Positions 63,339-64,000 of a DNA stretch of 64,000 nt are shown in pieces. The position numbers and the translations under genes are program-made. Origin of the DNA: an uncultured Bacteroidota bacterium. Its GTDB lineage: Bacteria; Bacteroidota; Bacteroidia; Bacteroidales; UBA932. Location: contig CALGSW010000006.1 in NCBI GenBank assembly GCA_937901965.1, positions 62,001 through 126,000 on the forward strand, given 5' to 3'. Under the pieces are notes generated by a model that searched no databases, was not told the origin of the DNA, and saw nothing but the letters and a program-made list of their open reading frames with translations. Positions within the stretch are counted from its first letter, which is position 1. Each line of letters begins with the position of its first letter.

Positions 63339-64000
63339 AAACAATAAGATTAATCAAGATATTTTGTCTTATGTCCTTAACACTCCTCTCCTTATCGCTG
63401 TACTCTTCTCCAGAGGGCTATCCCAAATCATATTCACCTGAAGAGCTGCTTCAAAAGATGCTCTCAGGTGAGTGCTTATCAAACTATAAGGCGGTAAAAT
63501 GGTACGGCACACCGGGAGATATACATGAGTTTAACGGACTTCTTGGAGAAAACGGAATTTTATATTCGTTTATTGATACAACTTTTATAGTGCAGAGAGG
63601 CAGTGATACAATGTATCATACGATATTCCGTACTGCCCCTATGGTAATAGATGAATATGGTGATTTTGTTAATTCTAACAATTGTCATGTGTGTGGCGTA
63701 AACTTAGGATTATTTTCGTACACCATTGAAAATGACAGCATATATATTTATAAGTTTAAGCGAAGCTTTGCGACTCATGGTTCATTTGGTGAGAAATCAT
63801 ATGATTTGTCAATGGTTAACCTGGGAGACGGATATGAACTGTTGAAAGTGGATGATATTTATGAAGGGATGGGTACAACATCTTTTATTACAAGGTTTTA
63901 TTTAGATGGTGAGCTTAAACTCAGCATGATATCGGCTGAGAATAACAGAGGTAGCCGGGACAAGAACCAGAATGGTTATTATGAATTTACATCAGATTTT
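63335..64000 (+). CDS. Hypothetical exported protein, 3' end outside the window
   Basis: The frame opens at ATG 63335 and stays open for 222 codons to the window edge. The N-terminus (MKTIRLIKIFCLMSLTLLSL) is a signal peptide. The mature part (YPKSYSPEELLQKMLSGECL, NSNNCHVCGVNLGLFSYTI, NGYYEFTSDF) is a mixed domain that I do not recognise. It overlaps the small membrane-protein gene by 4 bp and so belongs to the operon of the WG/MORN protein. Confidence 0.7.
   Translation, partial: MKTIRLIKIFCLMSLTLLSLSLYSSPEGYPKSYSPEELLQKMLSGECLSNYKAVKWYGTPGDIHEFNGLLGENGILYSFIDTTFIVQRGSDTMYHTIFRTAPMVIDEYGDFVNSNNCHVCGVNLGLFSYTIENDSIYIYKFKRSFATHGSFGEKSYDLSMVNLGDGYELLKVDDIYEGMGTTSFITRFYLDGELKLSMISAENNRGSRDKNQNGYYEFTSDF

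Noticed and set aside
1..64000. tRNA, rRNA, or known riboswitch genes
   Set aside because: No cloverleaf-like or rRNA-like stretch was recognised in the intergenic regions; I could not run a covariance search, so a divergent small RNA could be missed.

Overview
The window is a 64 kb stretch of a Bacteroidota chromosome, most likely order Bacteroidales. The evidence is a SusC/SusD outer-membrane pair, several families largely restricted to that phylum (DUF4293, the Porin_10 putative porin, CarboxypepD_reg-linked TonB-type barrels), many AT-rich promoters fitting the Bacteroidota pattern TTTG - about 18 nt - TAnnTTTG, and poor Shine-Dalgarno sequences. No rRNA or tRNA gene, CRISPR array or prophage was seen. 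Most of the window is dense housekeeping sequence.

Layout. 0-7.6 kb: a UbiA prenyltransferase cut by the window edge, an M14 peptidase, a TonB-type barrel, enolase and a SIMPL-domain protein. 7.7-16.9 kb: an envelope amidase, then a tightly overlapping run uvrB - long RelA/SpoT homologue - uvrA - small barrel protein. 16.9-24.1 kb: M28 peptidase, MtgA transglycosylase, TPR protein, DUF4293, nucleoside phosphorylase, transglutaminase-like protein, FtsX/LolE-type permease. 24.1-37 kb: a long minus-strand series with a lytic transglycosylase, a putative porin, a SIS/MFS/ROK sugar cassette, pncA-pncB for NAD salvage, an Hpt protein, and a LolA-like / MMPL / outer-membrane-protein export set. 37-42.8 kb: an AraC-type regulator, NhaD, a serine hydrolase, MgtC, a small membrane protein, asnA. 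43.1-52.5 kb: SPFH protein with a 57-residue Arc-like partner, ABC-F ATPase, S9 peptidase, a flavoprotein, an acyltransferase, a truncated LysR gene, GNAT, a lipoprotein. 52.7-57.3 kb: susC-susD with a terminator. 57.3-64 kb: accessory-looking genes: AlkD-like glycosylase, thermonuclease, a RAYT-type transposase with its own repeats, a DEDDh exonuclease, a GNAT/DUF1778 toxin-antitoxin pair, and a WG/MORN repeat protein followed by two small overlapping genes.

The most striking signal is in front of asnA. The 5' leader encodes a 27-residue peptide with nine Asn codons, eight of them in three clusters. It is followed by a rho-independent terminator whose 5' arm and loop can instead pair with the second half of the leader ORF. 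This has the complete logic of a ribosome-mediated attenuator sensing charged tRNA-Asn, controlling the enzyme that makes asparagine. Two families of intergenic repeats also stand out: REP-like CCTWAGG repeats bracketing the RAYT transposase at 58.6-59.8 kb, and a 46-bp GC-rich palindromic core found once near 5.2 kb and three times near 48.1-48.3 kb, twice enclosed by long inverted arms.

Starts were moved to the first plausible ATG wherever the longest frame opened on TTG or GTG ahead of a clear signal peptide or family N-terminus. Functions come from motifs read by eye; no database search was possible.
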